Source of the DNA: G965216255 sp965216255
GTDB taxonomy: Bacteria > Bacteroidota > Rhodothermia > Rhodothermales > Bin80
Direction of reading: 5' to 3'
DNA: 64,000 nt
Assembly: GCA_965216255.1 (NCBI GenBank)
Contig: OZ244148.1
Coordinates: 3,658,001 to 3,722,000 of the forward strand
Positions 9,176 through 18,417 of the stretch are shown here, in pieces; the stretch's first letter is position 1, and every line of letters begins with the position of its first letter. The position numbers were made by a program, and so were the translations under genes. The notes under the pieces are model-generated. The model did not search any database. It was not told where the DNA came from and worked only from the letters and a program-made list of their open reading frames with translations.

Positions 9176-10928
9176 GTGATTGACCGAATACTCTCTTTTT
9201 TTCGGCATTGAGTGCACAGGCACGGTCGTTTTTTGAGTTCGTTGACGGTCCGCTTCGAATGTTTCGGCCATGCTGGCGTCTCTTGCGTGCGCGCACGGAC
9301 AGTTTGCGGCTCGAAGGGCGTTGTGTTCCTATCGGGAGGGCATACGTGTCCCTTGGGGCCTGCGATTGGGACCTTTCTGCGAGGTGGTAGCGGGCCTACG
9401 CCGCGCGCTTTCGCCGACGCCTTATTCGTTGCCCGTTCCTGGTCGCGCACCAGGCAACCCAGCCGGTGCACGTTGACCGCCAGCACGGACAGGCTCACCA
9501 TCAGCGCGAAGTTCTCCGGACTCTTCTGCCGCCCCACCGCCCCGAAGTCCGAAATTGGCCAGACACGACTCGGCGGCCGGGTGCTGCCGCTGCGCTGCCT
9601 TGAACGCGAGCGCGCGCTTTCGCGCACGCTCCGCCAGAGAAAGCTTGCCCTTCTTCGGAAGCGCATTGAGCGCCAGCCGAGCATCCAATGCTTCTCGATT
9701 CTTCAAGCTGTGGAAGCCCCGGTCAAAACTGCACGCATTGAACTCTGGAAAAGCCGCCTGCACCGCGTCAATGATCGCTACCGCCACCTCAACATCTGAT
9801 GTGTCCCCCAGGATGTGATAAGCCAACCGGTGCTCATCTTCTACCAGTGCGACCGGAAGGCCCAGCTCCGCCAGCACGCCCGCCTTGCCTTTGCTGATCC
9901 AACGCGTATGTGGCTTGTGGATGGAAAACACTTTCTGCGCATGCGGAATCTTCTCGCCCAAGAGGATGCGACGCCTGATCCACCAACAAGTCCACATAGT
10001 GCAAGTAATACGCGATATCCGCTCGCGCCGCCGCCGATTTCTGCGCCGTGGCCAAGGCATTTAACAGCGTACGTGCTGCAGTCTGTGTGCACTGGCGCAA
10101 GTACGCCTTCACTCCTTTCGGATTCTGCCGGTAGCGCGGGGCCGTCTGCACCCGGCTGAAGGCCTGGTATACCTTCCGCGTGCGATCCGCATGCTTGCGC
10201 CAGCCCGGAAGAGCGAATGCCGCAGCCGAGCGTGCTCTCACACGTATTAGACCACGAAGTGCATCCCAGCACAGGCCCGCATCGGTGGGATAGTGCACAT
10301 GCGTCTTAACCACCCTGGAATCGCAGCGACGCCTAGCGCGGCCCCAGACTTTTTTGCAGCCACCTTGTGCGCCGTCCGCACTATCAAATGGATCCAGGAC
10401 CAGCTCCGGAGTCAAAAGCTGCACGTTGTCCACCAGGTGCTGTCTGCTGTGATTCACCGCGTCAAAGGCGGCCTCGCCGTGCCCCAAGAGCTCCCGCAGC
10501 AAGAGATGGTTGTTGGCCCGGTACAACAAAGCATCGTAGTCCAGATCCAGGCACTGCTTGACTATCGCAAACACGATGACGCGCCATAGATCCATGCCCG
10601 GTCGTCCGACATCTCTGCGCATACTCGGCTGAAAGTGCGCCTCCAGAATCGTGAACAAGGCCGCACGGGATTCCGCCGTGCAGTAGACGCACTGCTGAGC
10701 ACCGCACTCATGTCGTGGCGCATTCTCGGGTCTATGGCAATCTCCTTGATCGGCGTACTGTCGAGTGCACGGCACTCTGGGACAATCTTGCGCATGGTTT
10801 CCCTGGCGAATGTGAGCTGTTTTGCGCTCTTAAACGCCCAAATCGGCTATACGGCCCTCGGATTTAGCGCCAATGGCAAGATATAACCGATTGTTTCTTT
10901 AAGATTTGAAATATTTTCGTACAAGCAC
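9176..10928 (-). mobile_element. ISNCY-type insertion sequence, copy 2
   Basis: Both ends can be placed by comparison with copy 3: left GTGATTGACCG at 9176 and right GTACAAGCAC ending at 10928, giving 1753 bp. The ends are imperfect inverted repeats (GTGATTGACCG against GTGCTTGTACG). The flanking hexamers are TAGCTA (9170-9175) and TATATA (10929-10934). They do not match exactly, unlike the perfect 6-bp duplication around copy 3, so this copy has either suffered flank mutation or deletion or arisen by recombination. Its transposase is frameshifted. Its right end interrupts the sortilin-like gene and supplies that gene's present stop codon. Confidence 0.82.
9422..10795 (-). pseudogene. Frameshifted ISNCY-family transposase (copy 2)
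   Basis: It starts at 10795 (MRKIVPECRALDST) like the intact copy, but loses the frame within about 33 codons (after DMSAVL). The long downstream frame 9834-10775 carries RRDVGRPGMDLWRVIVFAIV, ANNHLLLRELLGHGEAAFDAV, RCDSRVVKTHVHYPTD, YRQNPKGVKAYLRQC and IHKPHTRW in altered register. The last part (VEVAVAIIDAVQAAFPEFNACSFDRGFHSLKN) reads in the 9422-10060 frame. Several single-base indels relative to copy 3 explain this. No full-length protein is possible. Confidence 0.82.
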
Positions 10929-12910
10929 TATATAGATATTCTCGCCGGGCTTCTTGTCCAGACCGTAAAACTGCGTCGTGTTGTATCCGGTGGCACCGGT
11001 AAAGGTCTCGCCGCTGTCGCCGGAAAAGTACACCCCGCCATTGTTCGCGTTGAGCAGCTTGAATTCCTGGCGGGCCTCGTTCACGGGAATGAAAATGAGG
11101 TTGTGGTGATCCACGTGCACACAGCAGTTGGCCGGGTGCTCGCCGGGCTCGCCCAATAGAAATACAGCCTGGTCCACGGTAATGCGCAAAAACGATTCTG
11201 GCAGATTTTCCGGATCCCAGACGGCACTGCTCCGCAGAACGGGCACGAGGTAGTACAGCAGCTTGTTGACCAGCCCTCCGTCCCGGGCGAGGCGCTCGTC
11301 CGCTTCCGTGGCATGGTAAGGGTATCCGTGGACGGCCACGACCTCCCAGCTCAGGCTGTCCCGGTCCCCGGACACGCGCTCCGCACCAGATTGAACTCTC
11401 CGTCGTCCGCCTGATCCCTGAAGGAAACCATGAGCTGGCGGTTGTTGTCGATATCCCACACCTCAAACGAACCGTCGGCATGGTCCTGGTCTTCGTATTC
11501 GGCGAATGGCAGGTCGAGTCCGTTTGCCACCGGATTGTTACCCGTTCCCGACACGGTGTACCGGTGCGCCTTCTGGGAGCGCCCGGGCCCGAAGCGGATT
11601 TCTATGGCGACGAAATCGTCCGGGGTCACGTCCAGGACCTCGTCCACCGTATCTCCCGTCCGGAGCACGCCGCGAAAGTTTCCGTCAAAAAAGAGCAAGG
11701 CAAGGAACAACGATCTGTCTACGAGCTGTAGGTTGGACAGAACCTTGCTTTCCACGGTGCCTGAGCCGATAGAAACCTCAGCCAGCCAGACCCCCCCCAG
11801 GAGCACCTTGTCCACTTCATACGGATGGACCGCAAGCGTCTGATCGTACCAGTCCTGAAAGCCAAGCCAGTCAGTTTTGCCGTCGATAAGTACCGGGTTC
11901 CAGGTCTCGCCCCCGTCGCTGGTTCGATACAATCGGTCGTACCCCGTCCTGGCCTCTCCGGAGGCATATATTACGCTTGGATCTGAGGGGGCAATTGCCA
12001 GCTCCATCCGCCGTACCAGTCCAATAAAGTCATCCAGGGACACGTTCCAGGTGCGGCCGGCATCCAAGGAGCGCAGAATCGCATACCCGTTCACCGTGGC
12101 AAACTGTACATTGAAATCATCGGGGCTGGCCCTCAGATCCTCCACTGGATAATCACGCTCATGCCTGTACACCTGATCCCACGCATTGCCGCCGTTGGAG
12201 GTGTGAAATATCCCTTCGTGGGTCGCCACCACGACGGTCTGCGCATCGTGCGGGTCCACCGTCAGCGATTGACAAAGCGAAAGGCCGAACCCTGCACGGT
12301 CGACGCCAGCTGCACCCAAGTGCGGCCGCGGTCGGTTGACCTGAATATGCCGGAGCCCCCGACGCCAGCAAAGTTATTGAAGCTCTCACCGGTTCCCATG
12401 TAGATCATGTCCGGGTCAGACGGCGCGATCGCAAGCGCGGAAATCGCCAGATTGGGCAGGTGATCCGTCAGCGACTGCCAGGAGGCCCCGCCGTCGAGGG
12501 TCTTCCACAGCCCCCCGGATACGGAGCCCGCAAACCAGGTCCGGTGGCTCGGATCGTCGGGATCCACGATTACAGCCCGCGTACGTCCGGGCACGTTGGA
12601 CGCCCCTCGCTCGACCCAGGCCAGCTTCCTGCCCGGCTGCTTTCTTGCGGCCACCGCCTTGTTGAACGCATTCATGCGGTAGTTCGGGGGGGTAGCCGGG
12701 GCCACCCTCGGCGCGGCGGATGGCCGCGTGATAGGCGAAGAACTGATCCGGATCGCTGTAATTGGAGATTGTGTCCGCTGCCTCTGTGCCGTGCCAGGAC
12801 GGCGCAGGCGCCACCACCGGCACGGATCGTTCCGGAATAGTCAGAATAACGAGGATCAGAAGTGCGAGGGCACACACTCCAGCAACAATACAATGCCTAC
12901 AAGCAGTCAT
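10929..12910 (-). pseudogene. Sortilin/BNR-repeat (Vps10-like) propeller protein, frameshifted and truncated by an IS
   Basis: It starts at 12910 with an N-terminal hydrophobic segment (VCALALLILVILTIP), consistent with membrane anchoring or export. The reading then passes through at least three frames: NAFNKAVAARKQP..., then DGGASWQSLTDHL and STDRGRTWVQLAS near 12300-12500. A long piece follows with TSNGGNAWDQVY, SLDAGRTWNVSL and TSDGGETWNPVL, and finally NANNGGVYFSGDSGETF near 11000. The repeated S/T-x-D-x-G-x-x-W (Asp-box) motifs mark sortilin/glycosyl-hydrolase-like beta-propellers, which are common secreted proteins in this lineage. The 3' end is cut at 10928 by ISNCY copy 2, whose end supplies the last codons and stop. 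The gene is non-functional as it stands. Confidence 0.82.
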
Positions 12911-12947
12911 AGCATTTGAGCATCAGCATGTATCCGAAGTCCCGCCG

Positions 12948-13994
12948 CTACCACCATGACAGCCAGGGCGCATCCCGTAGATAGGCAATGCTAAGGCTAA
13001 TGGGCGCCACGTAACGATCCGGTCCTGCAGGCCCGCCATTGTTAGAATCGAAATGGAAATCGTCATACTCATCATTCGGCAATTTGGAGAAGGGCAGGTT
13101 GAGCCGGAGCTCAATCGCCAGTCTGTTTCGGTTGAATCGCAGCATTTCGAGTCCGACTGCACCGAATACGCCTATCGCCGATCCATCTTGCCGAAACGCA
13201 TCAAACATGGTAGCAAACAGCATGGATGCTCCACCGCTGATCCACGGTGCAATGGCCTTGTCAAGCAGGAAGTATTGTCCGCCGACTGTGATCGTACCAT
13301 ATTGAAAATGGCCGTTGTCGCTCTGATTGTTCGCAAAATGAAAGTCGGTAAAGATGCCAAATCGCGGTGTTTCATAGTGCCACCCCAGCAAGAAGCCGGG
13401 AGCCGGCGTGGCATTTTCTCCTGGAGCAACCGCGGCGAGTAGCCCGAATGCCCACAAACTGATGTCCGCATCCAGGTCTTGCGTGATCAGAGTCTCCATC
13501 GTAGCCGTGGATTCTACTGTCTCCTCACCTTCCAGGGCAGCCACCAGCCTTCCTGCTGCCTCAAACGTCTCTTCGATCGAGGCCAGCCTCACCTGTCGCT
13601 CGCGAATGATCGTGCCCACTGGCACCTCATGGCTTACCCGCAGCAGCACCGCTTCTCCCAGGAAATGTACACTCACGCGGTAGACGTTGGCCGTATCGGG
13701 AGCCTCGTAAACCGGCTCCCCTACGTCAATGCCTCTCCTTCGCAGTGCCTGGCACACCAATAGCGCCGCCGTTTGGGCGTCCGGTTCTGCTATGCCGGAA
13801 GGGTTATGAATCAGGCAACTGGCCCTCGTGGTGTCCGCCTGCACGGGCGAGGGCATCGCGGCGTCATCCTGGGCCAGTACAGGACCCGATGCAATCGCGG
13901 CCCATGCCACGAGAAACGCGAGACCCCTCGGGTGCCACACCGCAGTGCGGTCGTGAATTCTGTGCACCTTCGTTACTTGCCTGATTGTCGCCAT
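12948..13994 (-). CDS. Exported, predicted outer-membrane beta-barrel protein
   Basis: A 348-aa protein of unknown specific function. The ATG at 13994 is chosen because AGGAGG lies about 8 nt upstream; it gives MATIRQVTK followed by a signal peptide ending ...GPVLAQ. The mature N-terminal half (QTAALLVCQALRRRGIDVGEPVYEA..., RVSVHFLGEAVLLRVSHE, RQVRLASIEETFEAAGRLVAAL) looks like a small alpha/beta domain. The C-terminal half alternates polar and aromatic or hydrophobic strands (GFLLGWHYETPRFGIFTDFHF, YGTITVGGQYFLLDK, AIELRLNLPF, PISLSIAYL), typical of an outer-membrane barrel. The protein ends in aromatic residues (WLSWW), as many barrels end. It lies in the same orientation as the WD40 and sortilin genes. 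No enzyme motif is seen. Confidence 0.7.
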   Translation of the reverse strand: MATIRQVTKVHRIHDRTAVWHPRGLAFLVAWAAIASGPVLAQDDAAMPSPVQADTTRASCLIHNPSGIAEPDAQTAALLVCQALRRRGIDVGEPVYEAPDTANVYRVSVHFLGEAVLLRVSHEVPVGTIIRERQVRLASIEETFEAAGRLVAALEGEETVESTATMETLITQDLDADISLWAFGLLAAVAPGENATPAPGFLLGWHYETPRFGIFTDFHFANNQSDNGHFQYGTITVGGQYFLLDKAIAPWISGGASMLFATMFDAFRQDGSAIGVFGAVGLEMLRFNRNRLAIELRLNLPFSKLPNDEYDDFHFDSNNGGPAGPDRYVAPISLSIAYLRDAPWLSWW

Positions 13995-14198
13995 TTGCGG
14001 ACCTCCTGCTTGCGCCAAATATGCGTGGTGCCGAATTGTCTGCTCACCACCGGTGCAGTGGCATTCAGGCAATACGGACAACTGCCGTGGGACCAGTCGG
14101 ACCCGTCCAGCAGCGTGGAGTGTGTTGCAGTGCCTTGCACACCATTCTCAACTACGACCTCTTCCCGTCTGAAAATCCCGGGGCCATAAATGTTCATG

Positions 14199-16364
14199 TT
14201 ACCGAACAATGGTAATGGGACGCGTTACCCGGACATCTTCCGCTTGCAGCGCAAGAAAATAGATGCCGCTCGACAACCGGGAGGTTGCCAGCCATACGTC
14301 ATGCACGCCCGCAGGCTGCATGCGATCAACCAGAACTTTCATCTCGCGTCCCAATATGTCAATGACCGACAACCGCACCCGACCGGCATCGGGCAGGATG
14401 TACTCGATGGTACCGCCGAAAGTGACGGGATTCGGATAATGTGAAAGCGTGACGGCATCGGGGACAATTTCGCCCGGCCCGGTGATAGCCAGCGGCCCCA
14501 GCAGGGCCGTAGCATCCCAGAGCCGTACCGTCCGGTCTTCCGATCCTGACGCCAGTATCATGCCGTCTTTCGTAAACGCAACGGCAGTCACTCTGTCCGA
14601 ATGGTCTTCAAAACTGCCCACTTCTGCTCCCGTGGCCACATCCCAGAATCGGATTGTTTCATCCCAGGACCCCGAAGCCAGATGCTTGCCGTCGGGCGAG
14701 AACACTACGGAAGTCACGTAGAACGTATGCCCCTCGAATATGCGCACTTCCGCTCCCGTGGCCACGTCCCATAACCGGATTGTTTCATCCTCGGATCCCG
14801 AAGCCAGCTGCGTTCCATCCATTGAAAAAGCCACCGACGTGATGCCACCCGTGTGGCCCTCGAACCTTCGCACTTCGGCCCCGGTGGCCGCGTCCCAAAG
14901 CCGGACCGTTTCGTCAAAAACCCCGGAGCCGGAAGCGATAAAGGCACTGTTCGGCGAGAATGCAACGGCAGTTACGTCATGCGTGTGGCCCTCGAATATG
15001 CGCACTTCGGCCCCGGTGGCCACATCCCACAACCGAACCGTATTGTCATCCGATGCCGAGGCAAGGTGGCTGCCATCGGACGACAACGCCACAGAATTCA
15101 CGAAATGCGTATGGCCCTCGAACCTTCGCACTTCGGCCCCGGTGGCCGCGTCCCAAAGCCGGATTATTCCGTCTCGCGAGCCCGCGATCACGCGCATGCC
15201 ATCGGGCGTAAACGCCACGGAAGTCATGCCTCTTCCATGGCCCTCTAACGTGCGCACTTCTGCTCCCGTGGCCACGTCCCACAACCGGACCGTACTGTCT
15301 CGCGATGCCGAGGCCACGTACGTGCCATCGAGCGTAAACGCCACGGAAGTTACGGAATTCGTATGGCCGACGAGCACGGCCAGGACCTCCGGGGATGTCA
15401 CGTTCCACAGCCGAACCGTATTGTCACTGGAACCAGAGCCGAAGACCACGTGCATGCCATCGGGCGTAAACGCCACGGAAGTTACGTCACTCCGTCGCCG
15501 CAGCTCTTCCACCTGGAATCTGAGCAACTCGACGCCCGAAGCCACGTCCCATAGCCGAACCGTACCAAAGGATCCACCTGAGGCCACCTGCCTGCCATCC
15601 GGGGAAAAGGCCACGGCATGCTCGGAAAGTATGTCGCCCTCAAGGCTGCGAACCTGTTGTCCGGTGGCCGCATCCCACAGTACGACCGATCCGTCGCTTG
15701 ATGCCGAAGCCATATGCGCCCCGTCGGATGATATCGCCACCGAGTTTACGGGTTCTGCGTGCCCCTCAAGGAGACGTACTTGCGCACCGGTGGCGACTTC
15801 CCACAACCGAATGGTAGCGTCACCTGACGCAGAGGCCATGTACGTACCATCGAGCGTAAATGCCACCGACGTGACCCACAGTGTATGTCCTTCGAACCGG
15901 CGCACTTCGGCGCCGGCAGCCACGTCCCACAGCCGAATCGTGTTGTCTCGCGAGCCCGAGACCAGACGCAGGCCATCGGGTGAAAAGGCCACGGAGGTTA
16001 CGAAGTGCGTATGTCCTTCGAACCGGCGCACTTCGGCGCCGGTAGCCACGTCCCACAGCCGGATCGTGTTGTCTCGCGAGCCCGAGACCAGATGCGTACT
16101 ATCAGGCGAAAACGCCACCGAAGTTACGTGGTGCGTGTGGCCTTCGAATCGGCGCACCTCGACCCCGGTGGCCGAATCCAGCAGCCGAACAATGTTGTCG
16201 TGCGCCCCCACGGCTACATGCCCGCCGTCCAGTGAAACGGCCACGGAACTTACTTCGGACCGATTGTCGCTGAACTGTGTGGACCAGACCAATTGGCCGG
16301 TCGCAGGCGCCGGGGGCGTCAGAATAATAAGTGTGGCCAAGCCGACCGGAATCCATCGATACAT
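14199..16364 (-). CDS. Secreted 14-repeat WD40 protein with T9SS type A sorting domain
   Basis: A 721-aa exported protein. Residues 1-23 form a signal peptide (GLATLIILTPPAPATGQ). Residues about 38-622 contain 14 WD40 repeats averaging 42 residues, most reading VTSVAFSPDG...LASGS.D.TIRLWDVATGAEVR.FEGHT. Fourteen repeats would build two seven-bladed propellers. The last 99 residues contain YPNPVTFGGTIEYILPDAG, VRLSVIDILGREMKVLVD and a terminal ITIVR, the layout of a Por/T9SS type A sorting domain. The protein is therefore inferred to be secreted or surface-anchored by a type IX secretion system. No catalytic domain accompanies the propellers. High similarity between repeats at DNA level suggests recent amplification. 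The long antisense frame opposite it is an artefact of this repetition. Confidence 0.9.
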   Translation of the reverse strand: MYRWIPVGLATLIILTPPAPATGQLVWSTQFSDNRSEVSSVAVSLDGGHVAVGAHDNIVRLLDSATGVEVRRFEGHTHHVTSVAFSPDSTHLVSGSRDNTIRLWDVATGAEVRRFEGHTHFVTSVAFSPDGLRLVSGSRDNTIRLWDVAAGAEVRRFEGHTLWVTSVAFTLDGTYMASASGDATIRLWEVATGAQVRLLEGHAEPVNSVAISSDGAHMASASSDGSVVLWDAATGQQVRSLEGDILSEHAVAFSPDGRQVASGGSFGTVRLWDVASGVELLRFQVEELRRRSDVTSVAFTPDGMHVVFGSGSSDNTVRLWNVTSPEVLAVLVGHTNSVTSVAFTLDGTYVASASRDSTVRLWDVATGAEVRTLEGHGRGMTSVAFTPDGMRVIAGSRDGIIRLWDAATGAEVRRFEGHTHFVNSVALSSDGSHLASASDDNTVRLWDVATGAEVRIFEGHTHDVTAVAFSPNSAFIASGSGVFDETVRLWDAATGAEVRRFEGHTGGITSVAFSMDGTQLASGSEDETIRLWDVATGAEVRIFEGHTFYVTSVVFSPDGKHLASGSWDETIRFWDVATGAEVGSFEDHSDRVTAVAFTKDGMILASGSEDRTVRLWDATALLGPLAITGPGEIVPDAVTLSHYPNPVTFGGTIEYILPDAGRVRLSVIDILGREMKVLVDRMQPAGVHDVWLATSRLSSGIYFLALQAEDVRVTRPITIVR
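14499..16253 (-). repeat. Tandem ~126-bp coding repeats (14 units, WD40)
   Basis: The WD40 region consists of 14 direct units of about 42 codons (126 bp). Adjacent units share long near-identical stretches at base level, especially over the RLWDVATGAEVRRFEGHT segment, for example around 15900-15960 against 16020-16080. Four units depart from standard length: the fifth and sixth (divergent linkers) and the seventh and eleventh (small insertions such as GSGSSDNT and GSGVFDET). Such similarity permits unit gain or loss by recombination. Confidence 0.85.
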
Positions 16365-16844
16365 GATTTACATCGTCTTGCAGGTTGCCGACTAAGCGAG
16401 CAGCTTCTTGATTTTCTAACTGTTGAGCCTGTGACTTAATTTAGAGACCGTAACCTTATATAATGGGGCTTTGCCCCCAATTAGATGGGTTCAATGTTGC
16501 ATTCAACGGGATAACGATACGAGATGATGTGGATTCCTACCCGTTTCTTGTCTGTTTCAAGACCATCATCACGAAGGCGCACACGTTCTCCCGGATTATT
16601 CACCTGCCAAAAGTATACAGGTGTAGACAATGCAAGAGGGCTGTCGGAAGTGGTACATTCTGTTGTAAGGCAGCAATATCTTCGTGGAGCCTGCCGCAAA
16701 GCTGGTTTTGGCGTGGATGCAGGGCAATGAGCCCCGCGAATGGCCTGTTTTCGAGGCAAAGGCATACCGTGAAGACGTACCTCTGCCGTTGAATAAGCCC
16801 GTACAGTCCAGAACCGATGCTGCGCTAACAAGCGCGGCATGGCC
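16365..16844. other. Intergenic upstream of the WD40 gene
   Basis: About 480 bases between the WD40 start and the end of IS1380-like coding sequence. It should contain the WD40 promoter. A short inverted repeat TGGGGCTTTGCCCCCA lies near 16463-16478 in an AT-rich setting; it could be an IS end or a weak terminator. No gene was recognised. Confidence 0.35.
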
Positions 16845-18280
16845 TCATTCCAAGGTAACCCACGTCAGCTGCTGGTAGCGCCCCCAGAACTGTCGCCAGA
16901 GCGCTACGGCGCTGAAGGCTATCCGGATTTCGATATTACGTGCGTGCCGTACTATCAGCGCCCCAACCTTCAAGACCTCCTTCTGAGGTGTCTTCAAGTG
17001 CATGTGCCGTGCTCCCGGCTGCTTCATGGTGCAGCGACCCAGGTGTAGCACCTCGTACACAAGCAGGTAAAGCTGCAGCAGGACTTCATTGTGCGCGTAA
17101 AACGGCGTTTCTTCCGGCTGCGCTTCCTCTTTGCGTGGAATAGGTAGGCCCCGGTAATGGGTCTTGGGGCGTGGCGACGACGACAGCGCCATGGAACAGG
17201 CTTGATTTAGTTCTCCCATGTGGGCTTCGGCCTTACCCCTTCTGCGATAAAGATGCAGGATCTCCTCCGCCGAGTAGGCGTGCTCGTCATGATCGGTAAT
17301 CAGATAGAAGTGCTCGGGGAACAGTTCCCCGGGATTCGGCAGTACCACCAACACGACGCGCCGCTCGCACTCCCAAGACAGGGCGCGGTATTGCATAGCA
17401 CTGTTCCTCTTCGGGTTGTACGCCCGACCAATAGGGCTCGGCCACTGCCGCCAGGACGTCGTTTTCCTTCAGGCGCATTATGTAGCCAATCCAAATCCGC
17501 TCCAGCTTACTGCATAACGCTCCACTGTTAAAGGCCGCGTCCAACCGCATGATCACCTTCCGGGCCACATCCGTTCGCAGCCTGAGAGCGATCTTCTTGA
17601 TAAAGTTGTAGCAGTCGTTTACGACATGCGCATTGCCACGACGCAGCGTGGCGATGCGCATGCCGCCGGTTTCCGCACAACTGGCAATAAGAGGCAGGAA
17701 GATGTTGCGCTTGTAGTGCCCGTTATAGGCACTGCCCTGCTGCCGAGCATGGGCATCCACGGGCAATGCGTCTATATCCATGACCAGCGTATCGTAGCGC
17801 TTGCCGCCTCTGGCATGCAGGAGGCGCTCCATGGCAAAGGTGGCGACGAAATGGCTCAATCTGGCCAGGTTCTTCTTTGTGCCCAGCCTACGTAACAGTC
17901 GGGAAATGGTAGGCTGTGAGGCCAAAGGCTTGCCGTCTTAGAGCCCACCCGTCCCTGCCTTCATTGAGGCGACGGGGCGCATGGCCGCCTCATGGCGCAG
18001 ACGACGCATATCACGCTGGCGCATCCTGCCCTGCGCCAAGAGCAGCAAGACAGACTGCAAGAGCTCATCAAAGCGATGCGTAAATGCGCCCCGGAATGCG
18101 GGAATCGCTAAGGATCGCTGCCAGGCGAGCTGTGAGGCCGGTAAGCATGAAGAGCGACCGCAGCAGGAGGACTCCGGCATCGGAGGTTAACTTTTCCGAA
18201 TGGTGCCCCGTGACTTTTACAGACTTATTGAAGGGCGCCGTCAACACATGTCCAGCTGAACTGGAGGCCATGGGATTCAC
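16845..18280 (-). pseudogene. IS1380-family transposase, multiply frameshifted
   Basis: The start near 18280 gives KVTGHHSEKLTSDAGVLLLR, a recognisable IS1380-family N terminus. Other frames then follow (RGAFTHRFDELLQSVLLLLAQG, RDMRRLRHEAA). The main piece at 17287-17925 carries MASQPTISRLLRR, DTLVMDIDALPVDAHARQQG (family D-containing strand), GHYKRNIFLPLIAS and VIMRLDAAFNSG. A C-terminal piece at 16845-17396 carries FYLITDHDEHAYSAEEILHLYRRRGKAE (catalytic E region) and ends near 16845. At least three frame changes are needed, so no active transposase is made. Inverted ends and target duplication were not identified. Confidence 0.82.
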
Positions 18281-18417
18281 CTTGAGAGTATTTATGGTTC
18301 GGTATTCGAATCGAAAACGCTACTACGATACTCCTATGTAACAAAATAAAATCAAGAGCTTACGAACCAATTAAGTCTGCCTTCGAACATCGACTTTGCA
18401 TTTATGTAAATAATCCC

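Noticed and set aside
13973..14209. 78-codon minus-strand frame between the barrel protein and the WD40 gene, with a CPYC pair
   Set aside because: It overlaps the start of the barrel gene and the end of the WD40 gene and has no recognisable family; it could be real but I cannot support it.
14499..16253. Regular 126-bp repeats considered as a CRISPR or satellite array
   Set aside because: Units are in frame, encode WD40 blades, are far longer than CRISPR repeats and have no spacers.
14740..16395. A 551-codon plus-strand open frame opposite the WD40 gene
   Set aside because: Its repeated Ser/Thr/Arg/Pro-rich text is the exact antisense of the WD40 repeats. Signal peptide, propeller motifs and sorting domain are all on the minus strand.
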